Source: Deinococcus hopiensis KR-140 (lineage in GTDB: Bacteria; Deinococcota; Deinococci; Deinococcales; Deinococcaceae). From it: a stretch of DNA of 64,000 nt. The stretch covers positions 1 through 64,000 of the forward strand of contig NZ_FWWU01000001.1 of NCBI RefSeq assembly GCF_900176165.1. The letters are read 5' to 3'. The position numbers and the translations under genes were made by a program. The notes below the pieces were generated by a model. It saw only the letters and a list, made by a program, of their open reading frames with translations, was not told the origin of the DNA and did no database searches. Every line of letters starts with the position of its first letter. The stretch's first letter is position 1. This document shows positions 26,559 through 35,107 of this stretch, one piece after another.

Positions 26559-27515
26559 TTAATATGGCGACTGGGGAAAGTAGTATTTTCCTGCGTTCTC
26601 CTTCGTAATCAACACAGATGGGCGTAGCGTCTTGGGAGGTATGGGTTGTTCACCTGCCAGGCTCTTCAAGGTGAGGTGCATGGCATCTGCGATCATACTG
26701 GGCGAATAGGTCACGTCGGCAGTAACCAGTGGGTCACCGTCCATGATCTTTTTGACCATTTCCTTCATGCCGCTGCCACCCAGAACGACACGGACATCAC
26801 GCCGTCCACTTTCGCGTAGGGCTTCTAGTACCCCGAGGGCCATGTCATCGTCCGAAGCCCATACAGCGTCAATTTTGGGGAACCGCGAGAGGTAGCTCTG
26901 CATAACTCGTTTGGCGTCTGGTCTGTTCCAGTTGCCGTATTGGTCATCAAGGATTTTGACAGCCGGATATTGCTTTAAAGCTTCCTGGAAGGCGCGGTTA
27001 CGCTGGTCGTCAATGACGCTTTTCAGTCCTCGGAGCACCACCACATTTCCGCCCTGGGTGCCGAGTTTGGCACCGATATACTGTCCCGCTATTCGTCCAA
27101 AACCCACGTTGTCACCTCCAACATAGGCGTTCCGGGCGGTTTGATCGCTGAGGTTGCGGTCCACGACAGTGACAAATACACCTTGATCCACAATCTTCCG
27201 TACTGGTGCCGTGAGGGGCTGACTTTCATGTGGAAGAATGATTAGGGCAGCAATCTTTTTTGCAGTACTTAACTCCTGCAGCTGTTTGATTTGTTCGGTG
27301 GCATTTGCAGACGTCTTAATAGTGATGTGGTGACGAGGATATAAACGAGCAAGGTATTCTTTTGCTTGACTCGCGTGATAAAGTACGCCTGATGTCCAGC
27401 CATGATTTGCGGCAGGAATTGATACTACGACTTCGGCGATGTCTTGTGTCTGAGCTTGTACGCCTGAGCCAAGCGATAGCGAAAAAATCAAAGACAAAGC
27501 GAGGGTAGTTTTCAA
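26559..27515 (-). CDS. Orphan sugar ABC substrate-binding protein
   Basis: A 318-residue periplasmic binding protein closely resembling the one at 2686-3639. The start is TTG at 27515, which follows a strong AAGGAAGG site and gives a clean signal peptide (KTTLALSLIFSLSLGSGVQA). Shared blocks include SIPAANHGWTSGVLYHA, VTVVDRNLSD, GGNVVVLRG and RFPKIDAVWASDDDMALGV. No ATPase or permease gene is nearby, so it may feed the transporter at 60-2592 or act as a sensor. The xylose genes 1 kb away make a pentose ligand possible. Base composition is more AT-rich than the paralog, suggesting separate acquisition. Confidence 0.88.
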   Translation of the reverse strand: MKTTLALSLIFSLSLGSGVQAQTQDIAEVVVSIPAANHGWTSGVLYHASQAKEYLARLYPRHHITIKTSANATEQIKQLQELSTAKKIAALIILPHESQPLTAPVRKIVDQGVFVTVVDRNLSDQTARNAYVGGDNVGFGRIAGQYIGAKLGTQGGNVVVLRGLKSVIDDQRNRAFQEALKQYPAVKILDDQYGNWNRPDAKRVMQSYLSRFPKIDAVWASDDDMALGVLEALRESGRRDVRVVLGGSGMKEMVKKIMDGDPLVTADVTYSPSMIADAMHLTLKSLAGEQPIPPKTLRPSVLITKENAGKYYFPQSPY

Positions 27516-27652
27516 GGTCTTCCTTCCTTTCCAATACAAGCAGGTTCGGATACAAGCTGCGCAGTTAAGCAGACACAGATCTAATTAAGTCCAACGCGTT
27601 AATTTATAGTAACTATCGTAGTCCACTGGAATCAAGAACTGAATGCCTGCTG

Positions 27653-28006
27653 TTAGTCTTTCTTTAGGCTTAGCAACCGACTTCTGTCGAAATCAAGCTT
27701 GAAATGGTCTGACAGATTTTTCGCGTATTTTCGCAGCCTGGCATTATCATATGAGAGGGTATGGAGATTTATTTCGTCCCCCCATATGCTGACCACAAAG
27801 GACCAATCGTAATTGAGTGCGAAGGCATTGGGAAGAATAATATCTTTATTTCTAAAAAACATCCAGCAATATTGTTCCTCTATATAGAAATCTTCATCCA
27901 AAGGATTTTTTATTATGGGGGATGTAATCGGACCCAGTACGTCCCACGCCGATTTTACTGCGATCCGCTTCGCTTCTTCTAGCTGAATGGTATTCAAGTT
28001 TCTCAC
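27653..28006 (-). CDS. Hypothetical protein, immunity-protein-like
   Basis: A 117-residue AT-rich gene that I cannot assign firmly. The GTG start has AGGAAAGG upstream. The pattern of an N-terminal helix (LEEAKRIAVKSAWDVLG), then an acidic strand EEQYCWMFFRNKD and a late SYDNARLRKYAKNLSD helix, resembles small YrhB/Imm35-type immunity proteins that often stand alone. No toxin gene lies next to it. No signal peptide or membrane segment is seen. The assignment is tentative. Confidence 0.55.
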   Translation of the reverse strand: MRNLNTIQLEEAKRIAVKSAWDVLGPITSPIIKNPLDEDFYIEEQYCWMFFRNKDIILPNAFALNYDWSFVVSIWGDEINLHTLSYDNARLRKYAKNLSDHFKLDFDRSRLLSLKKD

Positions 28007-28271
28007 TGGAAAGCCTTTCCTATCTGACCTGGCTTATATTGGGTAGATTTGGAAGTTTTAGCCCGGACAACCCACAAACTTTGCCTACGCCATATGAGGG
28101 AGATCATCTCGGAGAAGCAGTTCCTATGAGTAAAAGCTTCAACGCTATCAGTGGCGGGCCTAAAATTCATGCAATCACTTGGAATAAAAGTGAACCATCA
28201 AAATTATTTGAACCGAACGTATGGAATTTAATTGTTCTTATTCTGTAGTAATTAAGCTTCTTTGAGTTAAA

Positions 28272-28350
28272 TGAACGCTTAATGCAGACCCTTAAGGTAT
28301 TCGGTTCGTCTTTTGTATCGAAAGTCGTCTGGGTCTGCATTGAGCGTTGA
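28272..28350. repeat. 20-bp imperfect inverted repeat flanking 39 bases
   Basis: Bases 28272-28291 match the reverse complement of 28331-28350 with two mismatches. The right arm also starts a separate perfect 7-bp hairpin (28343-28358). The unit looks like a miniature inverted-repeat element or the two ends of a deleted insertion sequence. Confidence 0.55.
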
Positions 28351-28364
28351 GCAACGCTACCGAG

Positions 28365-28424
28365 CCGTGCAGTTCCAACCGATCCTGCTGTTTCGTATCA
28401 ATCCTCGACAGTTGGACTGCACGG
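28365..28424. repeat. 14-bp inverted repeat with one bulged base
   Basis: Bases 28365-28379 pair with 28411-28424, leaving one T unpaired. It lies just after the preceding repeat and about 125 bases beyond the xylB stop codon. It could belong to the same mobile remnant or act as a transcription terminator for the xylAB operon. Confidence 0.45.
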
Positions 28425-28550
28425 AAGTAGTGGCTCACTGGTGTTCGGGAGGGACGTGGGTGAGGCCGGGCGGCGTTGCGCGAGGAGGGTCCGGGCCCAG
28501 TGGAGGAGACGAAACGTGGGCAAGTTCGAGGGTTGATCCTGGCACGACCA

Positions 28551-30101
28551 TCAGCCCTCAGTTCCCATCGCGCGGAGTAGATCATCCATGTAAACGCCTG
28601 CGCGAGTGGTCGGGCGAACGATGGAGGTGGGTTGGAGACGAGGGTAGAGCTGGGTGAGGGCGGCGGTGTGGTTGTGGTACGCGGGGGCAGTCTGGAGAGG
28701 TGAAACGGGAGTGCCGACCGTTCTGAGAGCTTGCATGGCCGAGGTCAGATCGGGATACAGTCCCGCAGCGGGCATCGCGAGAATGGCTGCACCGTCTGCT
28801 GCTCCAGGTTCATGGGCCGGTCGTTCGACGCGGCTCCCCAGCGCTCCCGCCACCAGACCCAACCAGAAGTCACTGCGGGCTCCACCCCCGGTGGCGAGGA
28901 AAGTGGTCACCTGCGTGAGGGGACGCATGACCTCATAGGTGTCTGCGAGCGCAAACGCTGTGCCTTCGAGGAGGGCACGGGTGAGGTGTCCCCGACCGTG
29001 GGCCAGCGAGAGCTCCAGCCACGCCCCCCGGAGGTCCGGGTCCATGTAGGGACTGCGTTCTCCCGCCAGGTAGGGCAGGAAAACTGGATTTCTCGGTCCC
29101 GCCGGTACCTGCTGCGCTTCGGTCAGTAGGGTCTCAAAGCTCACTTCCGGGCAGATCTTGTCCCTCATCCATTGCAGTGCTCCTGCGCAGGACAGTGTGA
29201 CCCCCAGCAGGTGATATCCCCCGTCAGCATGCGCAAACAGGTGAACCCGTCCTTGCGGATCCGGCGTAGCCTGCGAGAGGGGTGCGAACAGCACCCCACT
29301 CGTTCCCAAACTCACACTGCCCAGGTCTGGACGCGCAGAACTCAGGCCCAGTGCGATTCCGGCTGCGGCGTTGTCGCCGCCTCCAGCGACCACCGGCAGA
29401 TTCGTCGGAAGGCCTGTGAGAGCGGCCAGGTCTGCCCGGAGCGAGCCCGTGACGTCCCAGGACTTCACCACCTGCGGGAAAAGGTGAACAGGGAGGTTCA
29501 GGGCGTCCAGTACTCCGGCGTCCCAGTCCCGGCGATCCAAGTGAAGCGCACCGACGCCGGAGGCGTCACTGGGCTCCGTGGCCATGACCCCCGTCAGGAC
29601 GTACCCCAGGTAATCCTTGGGCAGCAGCACATGCGCGAGGCGGGCAAATGCAGTGGGTTCCTCGTCCCTCAACCACAGAATCTTGGGCAGTTGAAAGCCC
29701 GTGACTGCCCGGTTGCCGGTGCGGGCAATCAAGTCAGCGCGCGGAACAGTGCGCTCGATGCGCTTCACCTGGGCGGCGGTGCGCTGATCGTTCCAGAGGG
29801 GAGCGGGACGGATCACCTCACCCTGGGCGTCTAGAAAGACTGCGCCGTGCATCTGCCCGCTCAGGCCCAGGGCAAGGGGGACGGCCCCTAGAGCCTGCAG
29901 TTGCGCAGCGATCTCCCGCAGGGCGTCCAGGCTGGCGTTTTCCCAGTCCTGGGGGCGCTGTTCGGTCCAGCCGGGGCGGGGTGTGAGCAGGGGGTACGTT
30001 CGGCTACTGTGCGCCACCACCTGCCCCTGCGCGTTTAGGGCCACGACCTTGACGCCACTGGTACCCAAGTCCAGCCCAAGAGTGACGGGAGGGTGGGTCA
30101 C
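28551..30101 (-). CDS. xylB: Xylulokinase
   Basis: A 516-residue FGGY-family kinase that phosphorylates D-xylulose to xylulose 5-phosphate. The N terminus LGLDLGTSGVKVVALNAQGQ is the phosphate-1 motif. The xylulokinase-type substrate block LSGQMHGAVFLD lies near residue 80, and ATGGGARSDFWLGLVAGALG near 405 is the adenosine motif. The GTG start overlaps the xylA stop (GTGA), so the two are co-translated. The product feeds transketolase. Repression by the divergent ROK regulator is likely. Confidence 0.94.
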   Translation of the reverse strand: MTHPPVTLGLDLGTSGVKVVALNAQGQVVAHSSRTYPLLTPRPGWTEQRPQDWENASLDALREIAAQLQALGAVPLALGLSGQMHGAVFLDAQGEVIRPAPLWNDQRTAAQVKRIERTVPRADLIARTGNRAVTGFQLPKILWLRDEEPTAFARLAHVLLPKDYLGYVLTGVMATEPSDASGVGALHLDRRDWDAGVLDALNLPVHLFPQVVKSWDVTGSLRADLAALTGLPTNLPVVAGGGDNAAAGIALGLSSARPDLGSVSLGTSGVLFAPLSQATPDPQGRVHLFAHADGGYHLLGVTLSCAGALQWMRDKICPEVSFETLLTEAQQVPAGPRNPVFLPYLAGERSPYMDPDLRGAWLELSLAHGRGHLTRALLEGTAFALADTYEVMRPLTQVTTFLATGGGARSDFWLGLVAGALGSRVERPAHEPGAADGAAILAMPAAGLYPDLTSAMQALRTVGTPVSPLQTAPAYHNHTAALTQLYPRLQPTSIVRPTTRAGVYMDDLLRAMGTEG

Positions 30102-31309
30102 GCCGTCGTCACCATCTGCCGTTGAGCGGTGTTGGCCGCGTTGCCCCGCACGCCGAGGAGGAGTTCGGCAGTGAGCTGATCGAGGTGTTCGAGGCCCAAG
30201 CCACGCTGTCCCAGTGCTCCCCTGTCAAAGGTGCGGCCCTTAAGCGCCTGGGCATTCGCAGTCGAGTAGGACTTGCTGAGCGCTTCGAGTTCAGCGTCTT
30301 GCACCCTGTAGGCCTGCAACGCTGCCTGAATCTCGGGGTCAGCGTTGAACTGCGCCACCTTGTCCTTGAGGATGAGGTAGGTGCGCATGCAGCCCCGGGC
30401 AAAGGCCCAGACCCCTTCGGCATCTTCGGTTCTCAATGCGTGGGCGTCAAAGTGTCGGGGACCGCCGTACCCACTGTCTTCCAGCAGTTTGACCGTGAAA
30501 AACGCGCCCTTGGGGTTCTCGGCCCCGAAGCGCAGGTCCTGATCGAAGCGCCCCATCTTCTGATCGTTGAGGTCAATGTGAAACAGCTTGCCCGCGTCGA
30601 TCGCCTGGGCGATGGCGTGAGGAAACGAGAGTCCTGCCATCGTCTCATGGGCAAACTCGGGATTGACCCCGAACAGCTCCGGTTGTTCGAGGGTGGCAAT
30701 GAAGCCCAACGCCGAGCCGACGGTGGGCAGGAAGATGTCCCCCCGCGGCTCATTTGGCTTGGGTTCCAGAGCAAACCGGTAGTTGTACCCCTGGTCCTGG
30801 CTGTACTGCGCCAGAAAGTTGAGGCTGTCGCGGAACCACGCAAGGGCATCGAGCAGTTTGCCGCTGCCATCGACTTCGGTGCCTTCACGGCCGCCCCAGA
30901 AGACGTAGGTCTGCGCCCCGAACTCGGCACCCAGATCCATCGCCTGCATCGTCTTTTGCAGGGCGTAGGCGCGCACGCGGGCGTCCGCGCTCGTGAACGC
31001 CCCGTCCTTGAAGGCGGGATCGGTGAAGAGGTTGGTGGTCGCCATCGGGACGACGAGACCAGTTTCGTTTAGGGCAGCGCGGAAGTCGTTGGCGATGCGG
31101 TCACGCTCAGCGGCGGAAGCGTCGATGGGCACCAGATCGTTGTCGTGGAAGGTGACCCCGTACGCGCCGAGTTCGGCGAGCTTGCGGACGATATCAGGCG
31201 CGGAGAACCCGGGACGGGTGGCTTCTCCAAAAGGGTCGCGCCCAGTCTGACCGACGGTCCAGAGGCCAAAGGTGAATTTGTCAGCAGGTGTGGGTGTGTA
31301 GTTGGTCAT
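30098..31309 (-). CDS. xylA: Xylose isomerase
   Basis: A 403-residue class I-type xylose isomerase (Actinobacteria/Thermus group), converting D-xylose to D-xylulose with two divalent metals. The start ATG at 31309 has AAAGGACC seven bases before it; the frame to 31330 is less likely. Metal and catalytic landmarks are GVTFHDNDLVP near residue 45, YVFWGGREGTE near 130, LEPKPNEPRGDIFL near 175 and HIDLNDQKMGRFDQD near 240. Length is slightly over the usual 387-395. It is the first gene of the xylAB operon. A LacI/cre-like site lies within 40 bases upstream. Confidence 0.95.
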   Translation of the reverse strand: MTNYTPTPADKFTFGLWTVGQTGRDPFGEATRPGFSAPDIVRKLAELGAYGVTFHDNDLVPIDASAAERDRIANDFRAALNETGLVVPMATTNLFTDPAFKDGAFTSADARVRAYALQKTMQAMDLGAEFGAQTYVFWGGREGTEVDGSGKLLDALAWFRDSLNFLAQYSQDQGYNYRFALEPKPNEPRGDIFLPTVGSALGFIATLEQPELFGVNPEFAHETMAGLSFPHAIAQAIDAGKLFHIDLNDQKMGRFDQDLRFGAENPKGAFFTVKLLEDSGYGGPRHFDAHALRTEDAEGVWAFARGCMRTYLILKDKVAQFNADPEIQAALQAYRVQDAELEALSKSYSTANAQALKGRTFDRGALGQRGLGLEHLDQLTAELLLGVRGNAANTAQRQMVTTA

Positions 31310-31334
31310 GGCAGGTCCTTTCAAGGTCACAACG

Positions 31335-31348
31335 CGGAAAGCGTTTGA
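31335..31348. promoter_or_regulatory. LacI/CcpA-type (cre-like) site upstream of xylA
   Basis: The sequence around GGAAAGCGTTTGAG resembles the symmetric core of catabolite-responsive elements bound by LacI-family regulators. It lies about 30 bases upstream of the xylA start. The match is by eye and no cognate regulator gene is present in the window. Confidence 0.35.
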
Positions 31349-31863
31349 GAGTTACGTCTCCGCAAAGGTCTCGTGTAATTGCGAATGGAGTTTCCCCGCT
31401 CCGCTGGAATACGGCATCACCGACTCCGGCAAACCCGGGTGCATTTAGGCTTCTAGGGCGGTCCAGGAGGTAGGTGTAAAAGAGGTTTCCCGGATACGCG
31501 ATGTTGATTACGCGCGGATCGTCGTGTCGGTCAGGCGAAGTGGTCGCGTTGTCCTGGGGCAGCACAATCTTGACGTTGCCTCACGCGTGATGACACTCTC
31601 AATGGACAACAGCCGCCTTTCATTGTTTCTCTGCAGTGATGCGCTTCGCTCTCACCTTGGCCAGCTGAGCTTTCACAGGCCTGTGATCGGTTTTCTATTG
31701 TTTCTCCTGAGGGTTTGATCAGCCCACACCACCGATTGAGTGGTCGTGCTGGGCGCGCGGGCGACGGTGGTGGCAAGCTTGAGGGCCGCCATGCTGGAGC
31801 TCTTCAAAAAGTCCTCCGGTATGCCTTCGCTGAGGCTCTGTTCAGGGCGCATTGACAGAATCT

Positions 31864-31887
31864 GTTAGTTAAACTTTTTTAACTAAC
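31864..31887. promoter_or_regulatory. XylR operator (10-4-10 palindrome)
   Basis: A perfect 10-bp inverted repeat, GTTAGTTAAA and TTTAACTAAC, with a 4-base centre. It closely resembles the known Bacillus-type xyl operator built on TTAGTTT/AAACTAA half sites bound by ROK-family XylR. TTGACA seven bases upstream (31852-31857) could be a -35 element for a promoter firing toward xylR. This site would let XylR control its own gene and, at a distance, xylAB. Confidence 0.75.
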
Positions 31888-32014
31888 CCGAGGGTAAGGG
31901 GCAGGCTCGTCAAAAGTCAAGAGTGATCTAGGGCGGAAAAAGCGGCTTTGATGGGGGGTAGGCGTCTGAAAGTCAGGAAATTTGTGGGCGACAGCGGCTG
32001 CTCTGCTGTATTTG

Positions 32015-32029
32015 GTTAAATCATTTAAC
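32015..32029. promoter_or_regulatory. Second, weaker XylR-like palindrome
   Basis: GTTAAA and TTTAAC flank a 3-base centre. The half site matches the inner part of the stronger operator 130 bases away. Two spaced sites would allow looping or graded repression of xylR. Confidence 0.45.
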
Positions 32030-32260
32030 TTTCTGTTGGAAAATTCACAGCCATGACCGCAGTGGATGAGGGAAAATGCGTCGTACACACTGGACGCCTA
32101 TGACTGGTAAGGGACTTTGGCTGCCGTCCCTCGACGGTTTTCGCCCTCCTACCCGACAAGACTTTGCCGAGTGCGCGAATTTCCAGGTACAGCAGGACAA
32201 GAATTTTAAAAAGGCCACCGGAGTACAACCACTTTTCCGTCGACACGAGAGGATAGGCCC

Positions 32261-33445
32261 ATGACCTTACCGCCCCTTCACTACCGCGCTGGAGACCAGG
32301 GCTTTCTCAAGCAGCTCAATCGGTCGGCTGTCCTGGATATGGTGCGCCGGGAACCTGGCATTTCCAGAGCAGATCTGGCGCTCAGGACGCAGCTAACCAA
32401 AGCCTCCGTTGGCATGATGGTGCAGGAGCTGCTGGAACAGGGTTGGCTGACTGAAGGGGGGTGGCAGCAGGGAAACGTCGGGCGTCCCGGGCGCGCTTTG
32501 CATCTCAATGAGGATCAGCACGTTTTGCTGGGCGCGGAAGTTGGGGTAGAAGGCCTCCGGGTTGTCGGCTGCACCCTGACTGGCCAAATCCTTGCCCACC
32601 TCGACGTCGTGGTCCCATCGACCAATCCCGAAGCTACCGCACAGTCTCTTGCGGGCCTTATCCGGGAATTGCTGGGTCAGCCCGAGCTCGCCGGCCGTGA
32701 AATCCTGGGGCTGGGTGTGGCAGTTCCAGGACCAGTCTCGTTGCACGCGCCTACCCTCCTGTTCGCTCCGAACCTCGGTTGGCGAGACGTTTCCTTTCTG
32801 GCCCTTCTCAAGCCTTTTCTGCCCGATCTGGGCGGCTTTTGGCTGTTAGAGAACGAAGCGAAAGCAGCCGCCTTTGGGGAGGTCTACTTTTCCGAACAGG
32901 AGGAGCCGGAACTGCTCGCTTATATCAGTTTGGGGACGGGGATCGGCAGCGGCCTGATGCTGGGGACTCCCGTTCCCCACCTGTTGCGGGGCGCTCAAGG
33001 CCTGGCCGGTGAGATCGGGCACTCCGTACTGCAGGTGTCTGGGCTGTACTGCCACTGCGGAAACCGCGGGTGTGCCGAAACGCTGGTCAGCGGTTGGTCG
33101 ATTCGCGCCGCCTTGGGCCTTCCCTCCGGCCTTCTTCTGGAAGACGCTCTCGCGTCGCGCATGCAGGACGTGGATGTGCAGGTCACCCTTCAACGTGCAG
33201 GTGAAGCACTGGGAATGCTCCTCACGAATCTGCACCATACGTTCAACCCCAGCGATATCGTGATCGGAGGTGCCCTGACCCGGCTGGGCGACGCCCTTCT
33301 GCACCCCGCGCTGACCTTCTTTGAAAAGCATCAGCGCCACCTGTATGCATCGGCGTCTCCCGTTCGTCTGCACGTCCGTACGGACAGCACCTATATTTCT
33401 GCACGCGGAGCAGCGGCGCAGATTCTCGCCAAAGTCCTTCACTAA
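32261..33445 (+). CDS. xylR: ROK-family transcriptional repressor, xylose-responsive
   Basis: A 394-residue ROK repressor with an N-terminal winged helix (residues 15-75: NRSAVLDMVRREPGISRADL, then LTKASVGMMVQELLEQGWL). A sugar-kinase-like ROK domain follows. The DNA-binding part, the GLGVAVPGPV loop near residue 150 and the ROK zinc motif CHCGNRGCAE near residue 262 are all visible. It is divergent from xylAB, with operator-like palindromes between. By analogy to Bacillus XylR it should release DNA when xylose binds. The ATG follows GAGAGGA. Confidence 0.92.
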   Translation: MTLPPLHYRAGDQGFLKQLNRSAVLDMVRREPGISRADLALRTQLTKASVGMMVQELLEQGWLTEGGWQQGNVGRPGRALHLNEDQHVLLGAEVGVEGLRVVGCTLTGQILAHLDVVVPSTNPEATAQSLAGLIRELLGQPELAGREILGLGVAVPGPVSLHAPTLLFAPNLGWRDVSFLALLKPFLPDLGGFWLLENEAKAAAFGEVYFSEQEEPELLAYISLGTGIGSGLMLGTPVPHLLRGAQGLAGEIGHSVLQVSGLYCHCGNRGCAETLVSGWSIRAALGLPSGLLLEDALASRMQDVDVQVTLQRAGEALGMLLTNLHHTFNPSDIVIGGALTRLGDALLHPALTFFEKHQRHLYASASPVRLHVRTDSTYISARGAAAQILAKVLH

Positions 33446-33787
33446 GGCGATGAAGCTGTGAATGGATTGGGAGGGGGTGAGGCTACTGGCGGTGAGGTTG
33501 GGGCGGCCAGCGAGGTAGGTGGTGACAGTGAGGCCGACGCTCGCCGCGTGGGTGCGGGCGGCCTGACGGGCCAGAACGGCAATCACTGCCGCGTGCAGGA
33601 GGTACAACTGAACCAAGGCGTTCCCGTACCGCCGCTTCACCTCCATAAGCACGGTGCCAGAGGTGGCGTAGAAGATGCCGATCGCAACAAGCAGCGCATC
33701 CATGGACAGATTGACAACCCAGGCCTTGTAGTCAAGGAGCACCAGTGTCGAAATGAGGTAGCTCACCGGCGGCCAATGCGCTTGCAT
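33446..33787 (-). other. Possible membrane-protein remnant
   Basis: A minus-strand frame starting at 33787 gives hydrophobic stretches (VSYLISTLVLLDYKAWVV, then MDALLVAIGIFYATSG and LVQLYLLHAAVIAVLARQ) before running antisense into xylR without a stop. It may be the N-terminal part of a lost membrane protein cut off when xylR or the adjacent IS arrived. I do not recognise the family. Confidence 0.3.
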
Positions 33788-33907
33788 TCCACGCGAGAAG
33801 AACAGGCGGGACGTTCCCGTGACTGGACTGACCCCTTAGGACCGGACCACGAGGTCAAGCACTTCGTCCCCGTCAGCCCGTATGCTGACGGCACCGAAGG
33901 AGCCCGT

Positions 33908-34207
33908 ATGCCCGGGCGCACCCACGGCCGTGAGTTCAAGCTGGAAATCGTGAATCAAATCAACGGAGGTCAAAAGACAACCGCCCAGCTCTGCCGAGAA
34001 CACGCTCTCTCGCCCAGTCTGATCCACCGCTGGCGGAAGGAGGTCGAGGCGCGAGGAGAAGCAGCGTTCACCGACCAGGCCAAACCCGACCAATCGTTGG
34101 AACAACGCATCGCTGAGTTGGAACGGTTTTGCGGGCAGTTGTCGTTGGAGAACACGATCCTAAAAAAGTCGTTGTCGACATACCGCTCGAAAAACGGCAC
34201 CAAATGA
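33908..34207 (+). CDS. IS3-family transposase OrfA
   Basis: A 99-residue DNA-binding subunit with the typical N terminus MPGRTHGREFKLEIVNQI, a helix-turn-helix (KTTAQLCREHALSPSLIHRW) and a leucine-zipper-like tail (LEQRIAELERFCGQLSLENT). It ends at 34207, just ahead of OrfB. In this family OrfA and OrfB are joined by programmed slippage; an A-run near 34165 (CTAAAAAAG) could serve that purpose. Confidence 0.8.
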   Translation: MPGRTHGREFKLEIVNQINGGQKTTAQLCREHALSPSLIHRWRKEVEARGEAAFTDQAKPDQSLEQRIAELERFCGQLSLENTILKKSLSTYRSKNGTK

Positions 34208-35092
34208 TTGAGGATGCGCGGAACGCGCCCAAAAGAGGTGTCGGTGCGTCGTCTGTGTGAGCTGCACGGGGTCAATCGCTCGTGGTTCTACGAACAACAG
34301 GACCGGGAGGAGGTGGATGCCGATCAGGCGTTGTCCCAGGACATTGAAGCCGTCGTGGTGGAATTCAATGGGTACGGATATCGGCGTGTCACCCGCGAGT
34401 TGGCCCGACGAGGCCGTCCGGTGAACCACAAGCGCGTGTTGAGAGTCATGCGGGAACGCCGGTTGCTCTGCCGCCCCAAGAGACGCTACCGGGCGACAAC
34501 GAATTCGAATCACAACGAGAAACGCTTCCCAAATCTGCTGCGCGAAGTTGTCCCAATGCGGCCAGATCAGGTCTGGCAGGCCGATCTCACCTATGTGCGA
34601 GTCCGGCACGGCTTTGTGTACCTGGCCTGCGTGCTGGACGGTTTTACCCGTGAGGTGGTCGACTGGTCCATGTCAAAGTTCCTGGACGTGGATTTGCCGT
34701 TGGCAGGGCAGGGCAACGCGCTCGCGGCGCGTTGCCCTGCCCCTGGTCTGCTGCACCACTGATGACCAGGGCGTGCAATACGCGAGCCGGGTGTACGTGG
34801 ACCGCTTGCGGTCCGCAGGAATCACGCCAAGCATGTCCAGGAAGGGCAATCCCTATGACAACGCCAAAATGGAGAGTTTCTACAAGACCCTGAAGACCGA
34901 GGAGGTCGATCTGCAAGAGTACGTCGATCTGGACGACCCTCGACGACACATCGAGTTCTTTATTGCGGACCTGTACAACCGCCACCGACTGCACTCCAGC
35001 CTGGGATACGTTCCACCTGCCGAGTTCGCCAACCGCTCCACTGCCATCCTGATGTGGCTTGCCCTGCGGTCCGCTCCATTGGGTTCACTCCA
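34208..35092 (+). pseudogene. IS3-family transposase OrfB (frameshifted)
   Basis: The DDE integrase-type catalytic subunit is split. The first frame gives YGYRRVTRELARRG, then DQVWQADLTYVRVRHGFVYL with the first catalytic Asp, and stops at 34762 after LLHH. The second frame resumes with TDDQGVQYASRVYVDRLRSA and NPYDNAKMESFYKTLKTEEV, which carry the second Asp and the Glu. A single-base change near 34752 separates the two. The C-terminal frame has no stop inside the element. It is therefore unlikely to make active transposase. Confidence 0.8.
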
Positions 35093-35107
35093 AGGAGAGC
35101 AGGATGT

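Larger units (their letters stand above)
28007..28550. other. Intergenic region with nested inverted repeats
   Basis: No supported gene was found in these 540 bases. The first 250 are AT-rich and the rest GC-rich. Two inverted repeats listed separately occupy 28272-28424. The switch in composition at about 28290 suggests a junction. Confidence 0.5.
31310..32260. other. Long divergent control region between xylA and xylR
   Basis: No supported gene was found across 950 bases; frames here are short and lack ribosome sites. It holds two palindromic sites that fit XylR binding (listed separately). The first lies about 550 bases from xylA, an unusually long leader. Bases 31310-31860 otherwise show nothing recognisable apart from the cre-like site near 31335-31348. 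Confidence 0.5.
33824..35092 (+). mobile_element. IS3-family insertion sequence, probably inactive
   Basis: A 1269-base element with imperfect terminal inverted repeats of about 31 bases (33824-33854 and 35062-35092; roughly 22 matches by eye). The ends begin with TGGACTGA and TGGAGTGA. It carries the usual two frames, OrfA and OrfB. OrfB is frameshifted, and no matching target duplication was found beside the ends, which suggests decay or rearrangement after insertion. Confidence 0.7.

Noticed and set aside
28039..28248. 69-codon plus-strand frame in the gap before xylB
   Set aside because: No ribosome site and no family resemblance.
33458..33907. N-terminal extension of IS3 OrfA
   Set aside because: It begins outside the terminal repeat, and the standard OrfA start is at 33908.
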